From contig JAVBQI010000240.1 of assembly GCA_031549145.1 (NCBI GenBank), positions 1-19,402 on the forward strand: a stretch of 19,402 bases of DNA. The letters run 5' to 3'. Shown here piece by piece: positions 1 through 5,567 of this stretch (the stretch's first letter is position 1; each line of letters begins with the position of its first letter). This DNA comes from JAVBSX01 sp031549145 (lineage in GTDB: Bacteria > Planctomycetota > Planctomycetia > Pirellulales > Thermoguttaceae). The position numbers and the translations under genes are program-made. Below the pieces are notes generated by a model. The model saw only the letters and a program-made list of their open reading frames with translations, ran no database searches and was not told where the DNA came from.

Positions 1-91
1 GGGGGGGTTGAATTTTGAAAAATCCCGGTCAAAATGGTTGGCTCGTTGTCCTTGCACATCATTTTGAATCCTAGTTTGGGGCGTAATTTCA

Positions 92-715
92 ATGGAAGTG
101 GAAACATTAACGGTCGAGCTGCGCGAATCGCTCGGCAAAAGACGGAACCGACGAATGCGGGAGAGTGGGCGGATTCCCGCCGTTTTGTATGGTCACAAAA
201 AGGAAAATTTGAGCCTGTCGCTGCCGGCTGACGAGGTCCAAGCCGTCTTGCGACACGGGATCCGGTTCGTCCAGTTGAAAGGCGCGGTCAATGAAAAAGC
301 GCTGATTAAGGCGTGCCAATGGGATACTTGGGGGCAGGAAGTCCAGCATATCGACTTTGCCCGGGTCAGTGAACACGAAAAAATTCAGGTTCAAGTCTCG
401 ATTGAATTGCGGGGAGAAGCCCCGGGTGTCCGCGAGGGGGGCGTTGTCAAACACGTCCTGCACGCGGTCGAGTTGGAATGTGAGGCCGCTTCGGTTCCGG
501 AAAGCCTGGTCGTTAATATCAATCAACTGGAATTCAACCAGATTCTGCATGTCAGCGATTTGGTCCTCCCGCCGAAAGCCAAAGCGCTCGCCGATCCGAC
601 GCAGATCGTTGTCAGCTGTCTGGCCGCCGTCGAAGCCGCCGAAGAAGCCGAAGGCGAACCGGGCGAAGTCGAGCCGGAAGTGATCGGTCGCAAGAAAGCC
701 GAAGAAGAAGAATAG
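92..715 (+). CDS. rplY: 50S ribosomal protein bL25, CTC/TL5 long form
   Basis: This encodes the 5S rRNA-binding protein of the large ribosomal subunit, in the two-domain general stress protein CTC form (207 aa) rather than the short E. coli form (about 95 aa). The N-terminal L25 domain spans about residues 5-95 and includes the conserved segment GRIPAVLYG (27-35). The C-terminal TL5 beta domain spans about 100-185 and contains ELRGEAPGVREGGVV. A very acidic, Glu-rich tail follows from about 184, ending in KKAEEEE. I chose the ATG at 92 because the protein then begins like the family (TLTVELRESLGKRRNRRMRESG). Only a weak G-rich stretch at 78-81 precedes it. pth follows after 12 nt, so the two are probably co-transcribed. 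The pairing rplY-pth is common across bacteria. Confidence 0.95.
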   Translation: MEVETLTVELRESLGKRRNRRMRESGRIPAVLYGHKKENLSLSLPADEVQAVLRHGIRFVQLKGAVNEKALIKACQWDTWGQEVQHIDFARVSEHEKIQVQVSIELRGEAPGVREGGVVKHVLHAVELECEAASVPESLVVNINQLEFNQILHVSDLVLPPKAKALADPTQIVVSCLAAVEAAEEAEGEPGEVEPEVIGRKKAEEEE

Positions 716-727
716 TGTACGTGGAAA

Positions 728-1300
728 ATGCGTATTGTTGTTGGTTTGGGGAATCCCGGTGAGCAGTATCGAGCAACCCGGCACAATATCGGGTATTTAA
801 TCCTCTCGGAAGTTGCCCGAAGGGTCGCATATGAGTCCCCCAAATCGAAATTTCGAGCAGATGCCCTGAATATTCAGGTCCGTGACGAAAAGGTTTTGTT
901 GATTTGCCCGACCACGTTTATGAACCGGAGCGGTTCAAGCGTGTTGGAGGCAAGCCGGTTTTACAAAGTGCCTCCGGAAAATGTTTTCGTCGTTTGTGAT
1001 GATTTGAATTTGCCGTTCGCGAAAATTCGGATTCGTTCCGAAGGAGGTTCCGGCGGCCAAAAAGGGTTGCAGGATGTGATTCGCGTGTTGGGGACCGAAA
1101 AAATTCCCCGGTTGCGATTTGGAATCGGACAGCCGCCCGCCCATTGGGATGCCGCCGATTATGTCCTCGCGAATTTCAGCGATGCGGAAAAAAAATTGCT
1201 TCCCGAAGCCCTGAAAAAAGCCGCCGATGCGGTCCTTTGTTACCTGAACGAAGGCTTGAACGAAGCAATGAACCGATATAACGGAAAAATTGATAATTGA
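728..1300 (+). CDS. pth: peptidyl-tRNA hydrolase
   Basis: This cytoplasmic enzyme hydrolyses the ester bond of peptidyl-tRNAs that drop off the ribosome, recycling tRNA. The protein is 190 aa, the normal family size. The N-terminal signature VGLGNPGEQYRATRHNIG is intact. Asn9 and the catalytic His19 correspond to E. coli N10 and H20. FMNRSG supplies Asn66, and CDDLNLP supplies Asp91, equivalent to D93. One departure is GGQKGL at 109-114, where the enterobacterial form is GGHNGL, so Lys112 stands where E. coli Asn114 would be. I believe this variant is common in planctomycetes but cannot check it here. The gene starts 12 nt after rplY. Its last codons (KIDN-stop) lie in a run of 7-bp repeats, ATTGATA, described separately. 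Confidence 0.96.
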   Translation: MRIVVGLGNPGEQYRATRHNIGYLILSEVARRVAYESPKSKFRADALNIQVRDEKVLLICPTTFMNRSGSSVLEASRFYKVPPENVFVVCDDLNLPFAKIRIRSEGGSGGQKGLQDVIRVLGTEKIPRLRFGIGQPPAHWDAADYVLANFSDAEKKLLPEALKKAADAVLCYLNEGLNEAMNRYNGKIDN

Positions 1301-1309
1301 TAATTGTCT
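1289..1309 (+). repeat. heptamer tandem repeat at the pth stop codon
   Basis: Three consecutive 7-bp units read ATTGATA, ATTGATA, ATTGTCT. A degenerate continuation (ATTAAAA, then ATTGTCC near 1318) runs toward rpsF. The first two units encode the last residues of Pth and contain its TGA. The 7-bp period matches three other heptamer clusters in this window. Confidence 0.6.
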
Positions 1310-1336
1310 ATTAAAAAATTGTCCATTCAATAAAAC

Positions 1337-1344
1337 GAAGGTGG
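1337..1344 (+). promoter_or_regulatory. Shine-Dalgarno site for rpsF (TTG start)
   Basis: GAAGGTGG lies four bases before a TTG start codon at 1349. It is the sequence reason for accepting a non-ATG start here, as no ATG precedes the conserved YEGLFIL segment in frame. Confidence 0.6.
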
Positions 1345-1348
1345 TACT

Positions 1349-1771
1349 TTGACAGAGAACGTCTACGAAGGGTTGTTTATTTTGGATTCCGAAATGTACA
1401 CTCGGAATCCGGATGAGGTGTCCGGGCAAATCGACAAATACATCGCCCAATACGAAGGGGAAGTGCTCGTCAGCCGCTTTTGGGAAGAGCGTCGATTGGC
1501 TTATCCGATCAAGGGGCACCGTCGGGGAACCTATTGGTTGACTTATTTCAAACTCGACGCCGCCAAAGTCAAGGAATTGAACCGTCAATGCCTTATCAGC
1601 GACGGAATTGTGCGGTTTCTGTTTCTGAAAATCGAACCCCGGTTGGTCGAAACGATGGTCGAACATGCTAAGGCGGGACCAGTTCGCCCGGTCAGCGACA
1701 TCACCGAAGAAACGGCGGCGAAAGTACCGGACGTTTTCGAGGAAGAAGATGAAGATTCCGCCGAAGAATAA
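1349..1771 (+). CDS. rpsF: 30S ribosomal protein bS6
   Basis: bS6 sits on the small-subunit platform and normally pairs with bS18. The 140-aa product has the core fold signatures: YEGLFIL at residues 6-12, a strand and helix leading to FWEERRLAYPIKGHRRGTYW around 43-62, and ISDGIVRFLFLKIEP around 83-97. It ends in a long acidic tail (FEEEDEDSAEE), longer than in many homologues. The start is TTG, supported by GAAGGTGG upstream. It lies 48 nt after pth and 99 nt before ssb, in the widespread rpsF-ssb pairing. rpsR (bS18), usually located after ssb, is not present in this window. Confidence 0.94.
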   Translation: MTENVYEGLFILDSEMYTRNPDEVSGQIDKYIAQYEGEVLVSRFWEERRLAYPIKGHRRGTYWLTYFKLDAAKVKELNRQCLISDGIVRFLFLKIEPRLVETMVEHAKAGPVRPVSDITEETAAKVPDVFEEEDEDSAEE

Positions 1772-1781
1772 AATAAAGTGG

Positions 1782-1799
1782 GCGTGATTACAATCACGC
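1782..1799 (+). promoter_or_regulatory. hairpin between rpsF and ssb
   Basis: GCGTGATT and AATCACGC form a perfect 8-bp inverted repeat with a 2-nt centre, so the real stem is about 6 bp around TTACAA. No U-tract follows, so it is not a typical intrinsic terminator. It may be an mRNA processing or attenuation element that separates expression of bS6 and SSB. The role is inferred. Confidence 0.4.
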
Positions 1800-1870
1800 A
1801 AAGGCACCTTGCTCCTTGATCGGCAGTTACAGGAGGGGGTTCGTTTTTCTTTATTCAACCCCGAAATTCA

Positions 1871-2323
1871 ATGGCCAGTTTCAATCGCGTCGTTTTATTG
1901 GGAAACCTGACCCGGGATCCGGAATGCCGGTTTCTCCCCAGCGGAATGGCCGTTTGCGATATCGGGCTCGCCGTCAACGACCGACGAAAGAGCCAAACCG
2001 GAGAATGGGTCGACGAAACGACGTTCGTCGACATCACCCTTTGGGGCCGAACGGCGGAAATCGCCTCCGAATACCTTTCCAAAGGCTCGCCTGTGTTGAT
2101 CGAAGGTCGCCTGAAACTCGACACTTGGGAAACCGACGGGCAAAAACGTTCGAAACTGAAAGTGATCGGCGAGCGCATGCAGTTGCTCGGTCGCGGAGGC
2201 GAAGGGGGAGGAGGCGGTTCGGCCCGCAATTCGGCTCCTGCTTCCAACCGAAGTTCGGCGGCTCCGACGAGTTATGAAGAGGCGGCCGCGTCCGCCCCCC
2301 CCGACGACGAAATACCGTTCTGA
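1871..2323 (+). CDS. ssb: single-stranded DNA-binding protein
   Basis: SSB coats single-stranded DNA in replication, recombination and repair and recruits partner enzymes through its C-terminal tip. The protein is 150 aa. The N-terminal OB fold covers about residues 1-107 and begins FNRVVLLGNLTRDPE, with TTFVDITLWGRTAE and SPVLIEGRLKLDTWE further on. A Gly/Ser/Ala-rich disordered linker with a poly-Gly run follows. The tail ends DDEIPF (145-150), the canonical partner-docking motif. The ATG at 1871 gives the family N-terminus. A strong AGGAGG exists at 1831-1836, but it is 34 nt upstream and has no start codon in range. SSB lies between rpsF and rplI as in many bacteria. Confidence 0.95.
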   Translation: MASFNRVVLLGNLTRDPECRFLPSGMAVCDIGLAVNDRRKSQTGEWVDETTFVDITLWGRTAEIASEYLSKGSPVLIEGRLKLDTWETDGQKRSKLKVIGERMQLLGRGGEGGGGGSARNSAPASNRSSAAPTSYEEAAASAPPDDEIPF

Positions 2324-2462
2324 AAGAAAGGACGAAGATGCGCGAAAACGAAGACGAGAAAAAGTCTTTCTTTTCCTGCTTTAAGTCGATTTCATTTTTT
2401 CTCATTTGAATTCGACTTTTCCTAAAACACCATATTTTTTCTCTATTCCTTTTCCTTTTTCA

Positions 2463-3005
2463 ATGAGTATAGCACAAACCAAAACGGCCAGAAAATCCCG
2501 TCGGCGAGGACTGGGAAAGCGGCTCCCGCTCGGTCCCAACGGAGGCATCCAATTACTGTTGATCCAAACGATCGATCCCCTCGGAAAGCAAGGCGACATC
2601 GTCGAAGTCAAGCCGGGTTACGCCAATAATTACCTGATTCCCCAGGGATTGGCGACGATCGCGAACGATCATCACAAGCGGATGGTCGAAAAGCACAAGG
2701 CCAAATTGATGGAAATTCAAAAGAAACGCCTTGTCGGTTTGCAATCCTTGGCCGAAGAATTGAAAAAGCGAAGTGTTTCGATCGAAGCCAACGCCAACGA
2801 AGAGGGACACCTTTACGGTTCGGTCGGAGCGGACGACATCGTCAAAGCGCTTCGGGCGGAAAACCTGGTGTTGACCGCCGACCAGCTCCGTTTGAGCGGC
2901 CCGCTCAAGGAACTCGGCCTGTACACGGTTCGGGTTTACCTCGGACATTCGATCGAGAGCGAACTGAAGGTTTGGGTCGTCCCGATCGTCAACGAAACGA
3001 AATAA
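2463..3005 (+). CDS. rplI: 50S ribosomal protein bL9 with basic N-terminal extension
   Basis: bL9 binds 23S rRNA near the L1 stalk and helps maintain reading frame. From the ATG at 2463 the protein is 180 aa. The conserved N-domain is unmistakable: IDPLGKQGDIVEVKPGYANNYLIPQGLA, followed by the long connecting helix (about 70-105) and a C-domain containing NEEGHLYGSVGADDIV and LKELGLYTVRVYL. Canonical bL9 starts almost directly with a strand such as MQVILL. Here about 28 extra residues precede it, rich in Lys/Arg (KTARKSRRRGLGKR) and ending LGPNGGIQLLL. An in-frame ATG at 2406 would add 19 hydrophobic residues and looks non-coding. There is no Shine-Dalgarno sequence before 2463. The ssb-rplI gap of 139 nt is T-rich and holds no rpsR. 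Confidence 0.93.
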   Translation: MSIAQTKTARKSRRRGLGKRLPLGPNGGIQLLLIQTIDPLGKQGDIVEVKPGYANNYLIPQGLATIANDHHKRMVEKHKAKLMEIQKKRLVGLQSLAEELKKRSVSIEANANEEGHLYGSVGADDIVKALRAENLVLTADQLRLSGPLKELGLYTVRVYLGHSIESELKVWVVPIVNETK

Positions 3006-3030
3006 GTTTTTCTGAATTTCGAGATTGATT

Positions 3031-3072
3031 GCGGAATATCGACATTGTTGCCGGTACTCCGCGATGTTCCGC
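3031..3072 (+). other. imperfect stem upstream of the rplI terminator
   Basis: Positions 3031-3041 (GCGGAATATCG) pair with 3062-3072 (CGATGTTCCGC) over 11 positions with one G-U wobble. The structure sits directly in front of the rplI terminator and may stabilise the mRNA 3' end. Confidence 0.35.
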
Positions 3073-3082
3073 GAACATTCCT

Positions 3083-3112
3083 AAAACGCTCCAACTGTTG
3101 GAGCGTTTTTTT
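3083..3112 (+). terminator. Rho-independent terminator of the rplY-rplI block
   Basis: AACGCTCCAA (3085-3094) and TTGGAGCGTT (3098-3107) form a perfect 10-bp stem, extendable to 12 bp with flanking A/T pairs. The loop is CTG and the stem runs into a T-tract ending at 3112. It lies 78 nt after rplI and 40 nt before ispG, so ispG is probably a separate transcription unit. Confidence 0.88.
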
Positions 3113-3151
3113 GTGGGCTGAACGGCCCGATTATTTGACTTTTCCATTCCC

Positions 3152-4273
3152 ATGATTCAGCGAAATCGAACCCGAACGGTACGAATCGGAACGGTCCAAA
3201 TCGGCGGTGCGAACCCGATTGCCTTGCAAAGCATGTGTGCGACCAAGACGACCGATATTCCCAAGACCGCGGAAATGGCCCAAGGTTTATTCGAAGCGGG
3301 GGCGGCGATCGTCCGAATCGCCGTCGACACCCCGCAAGACGCGGCGGCGCTCGCCCGCATTCGGGATCGGACCGAAGCGAACCTTTCCGTCGACTTGCAG
3401 GAAAATTACCGTTTGGCGAAAACCGTCGCCCCGTTCGTCGACAAAATCCGGTACAACCCCGGACATTTGCATCACGCGGAGCCGGATATTCCTTGGCGCG
3501 AGAAGGTGAGGAAGCTGGCCGAAATCGCCTCGCAACACGATTGCGCCTTGCGAATCGGAGTCAACTGCGGGAGTGTCGATCCGGAGAAAAAGGCGCAACA
3601 GGGTATTTCGCCGATGCTCGAAAGCGCGCTCGAACACGCTGATTTTCTGGACTCGATCGGCTTTTTGCGGTATTGCGTTTCGATCAAGGGTTCCGACCCG
3701 GCGGTCGTCCTTTCCGAAAATCGTCGCTTCGCCCAATTGCGGCCGGATATTCCGCTGCATTTGGGGGTAACCGAGGCGGGGATGCCGCCCGAGGGGGTGC
3801 TCAAATCCCGGATTGCTCTTGAGCCGCTCCTCGCCGAAGGGATCGGCGATACCCTTCGTGTCTCGTTGACCGTGCCCAACGAACGAAAATTCGAGGAAAT
3901 CGAAGCAGGTCGGTTGATCTTACACAACATTGAAACGGGCAACCTCGTCAATCCCGAGGAATGGAATCGCGACCGTCTCAACATCGTCAGTTGCCCGAGT
4001 TGTGCGCGGGTTCAAAACGAGGCGTTCGTGCGATTGGCCGAAGAGGTTCGCGAAGCGACGCGATTCGCGGAGCATTGGCCGCTGAAAATCGCCGTGATGG
4101 GTTGCCGGGTCAACGGTCCCGGGGAAACCGACGACGCCGATTTCGGCCTTTGGTGTGGGCCGCACCAGGTCAATCTCAAGCGGGGAGAAAAGCTGATCGG
4201 CGCCTTTCCCTATGAGGAAATCGTTGCGCGGCTGATCGAAGAATTGCATCAATCGCGGGAAAAATCAACGTGA
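3152..4273 (+). CDS. ispG: 4-hydroxy-3-methylbut-2-enyl diphosphate synthase (IspG/GcpE)
   Basis: IspG is the penultimate enzyme of the MEP isoprenoid pathway. It reductively converts MEcPP to HMBPP using a [4Fe-4S] cluster. The 373-aa product matches the two-domain bacterial form, without the large insert of plant-type enzymes. The TIM-barrel domain begins NPIALQSMCATKTTD (21-35), includes VRIAVDTPQDAAAL and KIRYNPGH (98-105), and has RIGVNCGS around 134-141. The C-terminal reductase-like domain carries the cluster cysteines in CPSC (Cys281, Cys284) and GCRVNGPGE (Cys318, with catalytic Glu325). All key residues are present. The ATG at 3152 gives the expected N-terminus. The gene is flanked by terminators on both sides and is likely monocistronic. 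Confidence 0.96.
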   Translation: MIQRNRTRTVRIGTVQIGGANPIALQSMCATKTTDIPKTAEMAQGLFEAGAAIVRIAVDTPQDAAALARIRDRTEANLSVDLQENYRLAKTVAPFVDKIRYNPGHLHHAEPDIPWREKVRKLAEIASQHDCALRIGVNCGSVDPEKKAQQGISPMLESALEHADFLDSIGFLRYCVSIKGSDPAVVLSENRRFAQLRPDIPLHLGVTEAGMPPEGVLKSRIALEPLLAEGIGDTLRVSLTVPNERKFEEIEAGRLILHNIETGNLVNPEEWNRDRLNIVSCPSCARVQNEAFVRLAEEVREATRFAEHWPLKIAVMGCRVNGPGETDDADFGLWCGPHQVNLKRGEKLIGAFPYEEIVARLIEELHQSREKST

Positions 4274-4312
4274 TCCTCCTGTAAAAGCAGAACGGATCCG
4301 AAGTTGGCCCAA

Positions 4313-4374
4313 AAAAAGCGGCTTCGGGAAAGAACCTTGGTTTTTACCAAAGTCCTTTCCCGAAGCCGCTTTTT
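4313..4374. terminator. bidirectional terminator between ispG and the PEP-CTERM gene
   Basis: Positions 4313-4332 and 4355-4374 are a perfect 20-bp inverted repeat. The stem includes GCGGCTTCGGGAAAG, with A-runs on the left and T-runs on the right, giving a U-tract in both directions. The 22-nt loop holds a further small stem (TTGG/CCAA). It lies between the convergent ends of ispG (4273) and the PEP-CTERM gene (4420) and should terminate both. Confidence 0.88.
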
Positions 4375-4419
4375 CGGTTCGCGGTTGCCTCGGGTTCGAG
4401 GAATGAAACACCGGTTGTC

Positions 4420-5223
4420 TTATTTTTTTCGGAAGCGGCGGACCGCCGGGATTGCCGCCAGCCCAAGGCCGAATATCAGTATCGTCGCCGGTTCCGGCGT
4501 GGTGGTCGTGTCCGGACTCAGGTTCGTCATAATCGCGACAAAGTCCTGATAATCCCAATCGGCGGGTAAACCGCCTCCGGCCGCCGTCAGGTGCAGGTCT
4601 TCCCAGCCGAACATGTAAACCGAATCATTGCTCGTGCCGTATTTCGCGTTGTAAAGGTCCGTAATGTCCAATGCGATCATGTGAATCTGGTTATCCCCTT
4701 TGAGAGAACCGTGATTCCCGTTCGCATCCGGGTCCGAGGACCAGCTGTAAACCAACTTCGTGCCGTTGTACGCGTCCAATTGAAAATTGACGTGAAGACC
4801 GTCGGCGATGCCGACGACTTTGTCGCCGCTCAAGTCCGTGATGCCGCCGCCGATATTTTGCGTGCCGGAAAGGCTGATAAGATTAGAGACAAATGTTCCT
4901 TCCGAATCGAAAACCGAGAGCTCATGGCCGAGCGAAGCAACCTTGTAGGCCCCGACCAGCTCGGAACCATTCGTCGTCCAGTCCATATACGGGTCGACTC
5001 CTCGGGCGTTGAACAGGTCGTTACTGCTGGTAAACAAACCATCGATCCCAAGCTGCTCGGCAAAATAAGCGTTGAAAAGTTGAAAAAAGTTGTTGCTGTC
5101 CTTGTAGGGATTGCTGTCGTTGATATTGATCCCGTATTCCAATGTCAGCAATTCCGCTCGGGACTCGACCGAGAGTGTCAGGAGCAGCAAAGCGGAAAGT
5201 AAAAGTGCGACGAATTTTTTCAT
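4420..5223 (-). CDS. PEP-CTERM sorting-domain protein with DUF4114-like region
   Basis: This is predicted to be a secreted surface or exopolysaccharide-associated protein processed by an exosortase. It has 267 aa. Residues 1-23 are a Sec signal peptide (MKKF, a Leu-rich core, then SRA before the likely cut). The C-terminal 26 residues are a complete PEP-CTERM tag: a PEPAT motif, a hydrophobic helix (ILIFGLGLAAI), then RRFRKK. Just before it, MFGWEDLHL followed by DWDYQDFVAIM resembles the aspartate-rich D-x-D-Y-x-D motif of DUF4114 domains common in this class. The start is supported by GGGGAG at 5230-5235. No exosortase gene lies in the window. The body is rich in Asn, Asp, Gly and Ser, as in many such proteins, and its specific role cannot be read from sequence. 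Confidence 0.88.
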   Translation of the reverse strand: MKKFVALLLSALLLLTLSVESRAELLTLEYGININDSNPYKDSNNFFQLFNAYFAEQLGIDGLFTSSNDLFNARGVDPYMDWTTNGSELVGAYKVASLGHELSVFDSEGTFVSNLISLSGTQNIGGGITDLSGDKVVGIADGLHVNFQLDAYNGTKLVYSWSSDPDANGNHGSLKGDNQIHMIALDITDLYNAKYGTSNDSVYMFGWEDLHLTAAGGGLPADWDYQDFVAIMTNLSPDTTTTPEPATILIFGLGLAAIPAVRRFRKK

Positions 5224-5292
5224 TTCGATCTCCCCATCTGATCGTGTGTTTGCTTTTTTTGGTCTCAGAGAAACTCCCTGAGGTTAGGGACT

Positions 5293-5315
5293 ATTATAGA
5301 GCATTATTTGTGCCA
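5293..5315 (-). promoter_or_regulatory. candidate sigma-54 promoter of the PEP-CTERM gene, with overlapping TATAAT
   Basis: On the minus strand, 5315 down to 5300 reads TGGCACAAATAATGCT. This matches the -24/-12 consensus TGGCACg-N4-TTGCw at 10 of 12 informative bases and keeps exactly 10 nt between the invariant GG and GC. Directly downstream, 5298-5293 reads TATAAT, but no convincing -35 hexamer lies 17 nt before it. The site is about 77 nt upstream of the ATG. The sigma-54 reading is preferred; a sigma-70 promoter using the TATAAT is the alternative. Confidence 0.5.
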
Positions 5316-5567
5316 AAAACAGTGTCGCGAAAATATTTTTGTCTTTATATTTTCAAAAAAGCATAAACTCTTGTTTTGTATTGTCTTACGACAAAACAAT
5401 ATTTTGTTTTCGACGAGACTTTCTTGGAAATACGCGGGGCTAAAGAATAAAATTCGCTGAAAAATGCTACACATTTGGAAAATACCTCAAAAGTGCATTA
5501 TTTTGCAACAGAATGTCTGGTGGTCGCTTTCCAATGAGCATTGTCGGTCCGCAACACTTGAATCGCT
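5316..5567. other. AT-rich intergenic region between the PEP-CTERM gene and protease gene
   Basis: The rest of the 344-bp gap between the two minus-strand genes contains no ORF I would defend and no RNA gene I recognise. It is clearly more AT-rich than its surroundings. It holds two overlapping inverted repeats at 5371-5410. Its likely contents are the 3' end of the protease mRNA and upstream activator sites for the PEP-CTERM promoter. Confidence 0.5.
5371..5410. repeat. two mutually exclusive AT-rich inverted repeats
   Basis: TTGTTTTGT (5371-5379) is a perfect inverted repeat with ACAAAACAA (5391-5399). The second arm can instead pair with a downstream TTGTTTT (about 5404-5410) around a TATT loop, so the two hairpins share one arm. 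It could act as a weak terminator for the protease transcript or as a dimer-binding operator upstream of the sigma-54 site. Neither role is shown. Confidence 0.4.

Noticed and set aside
935..1858. 307-codon minus-strand open frame across pth and rpsF
   Set aside because: It spans two clear plus-strand genes and their spacer, with a Phe/Gln/Arg-biased sequence typical of antisense frames.
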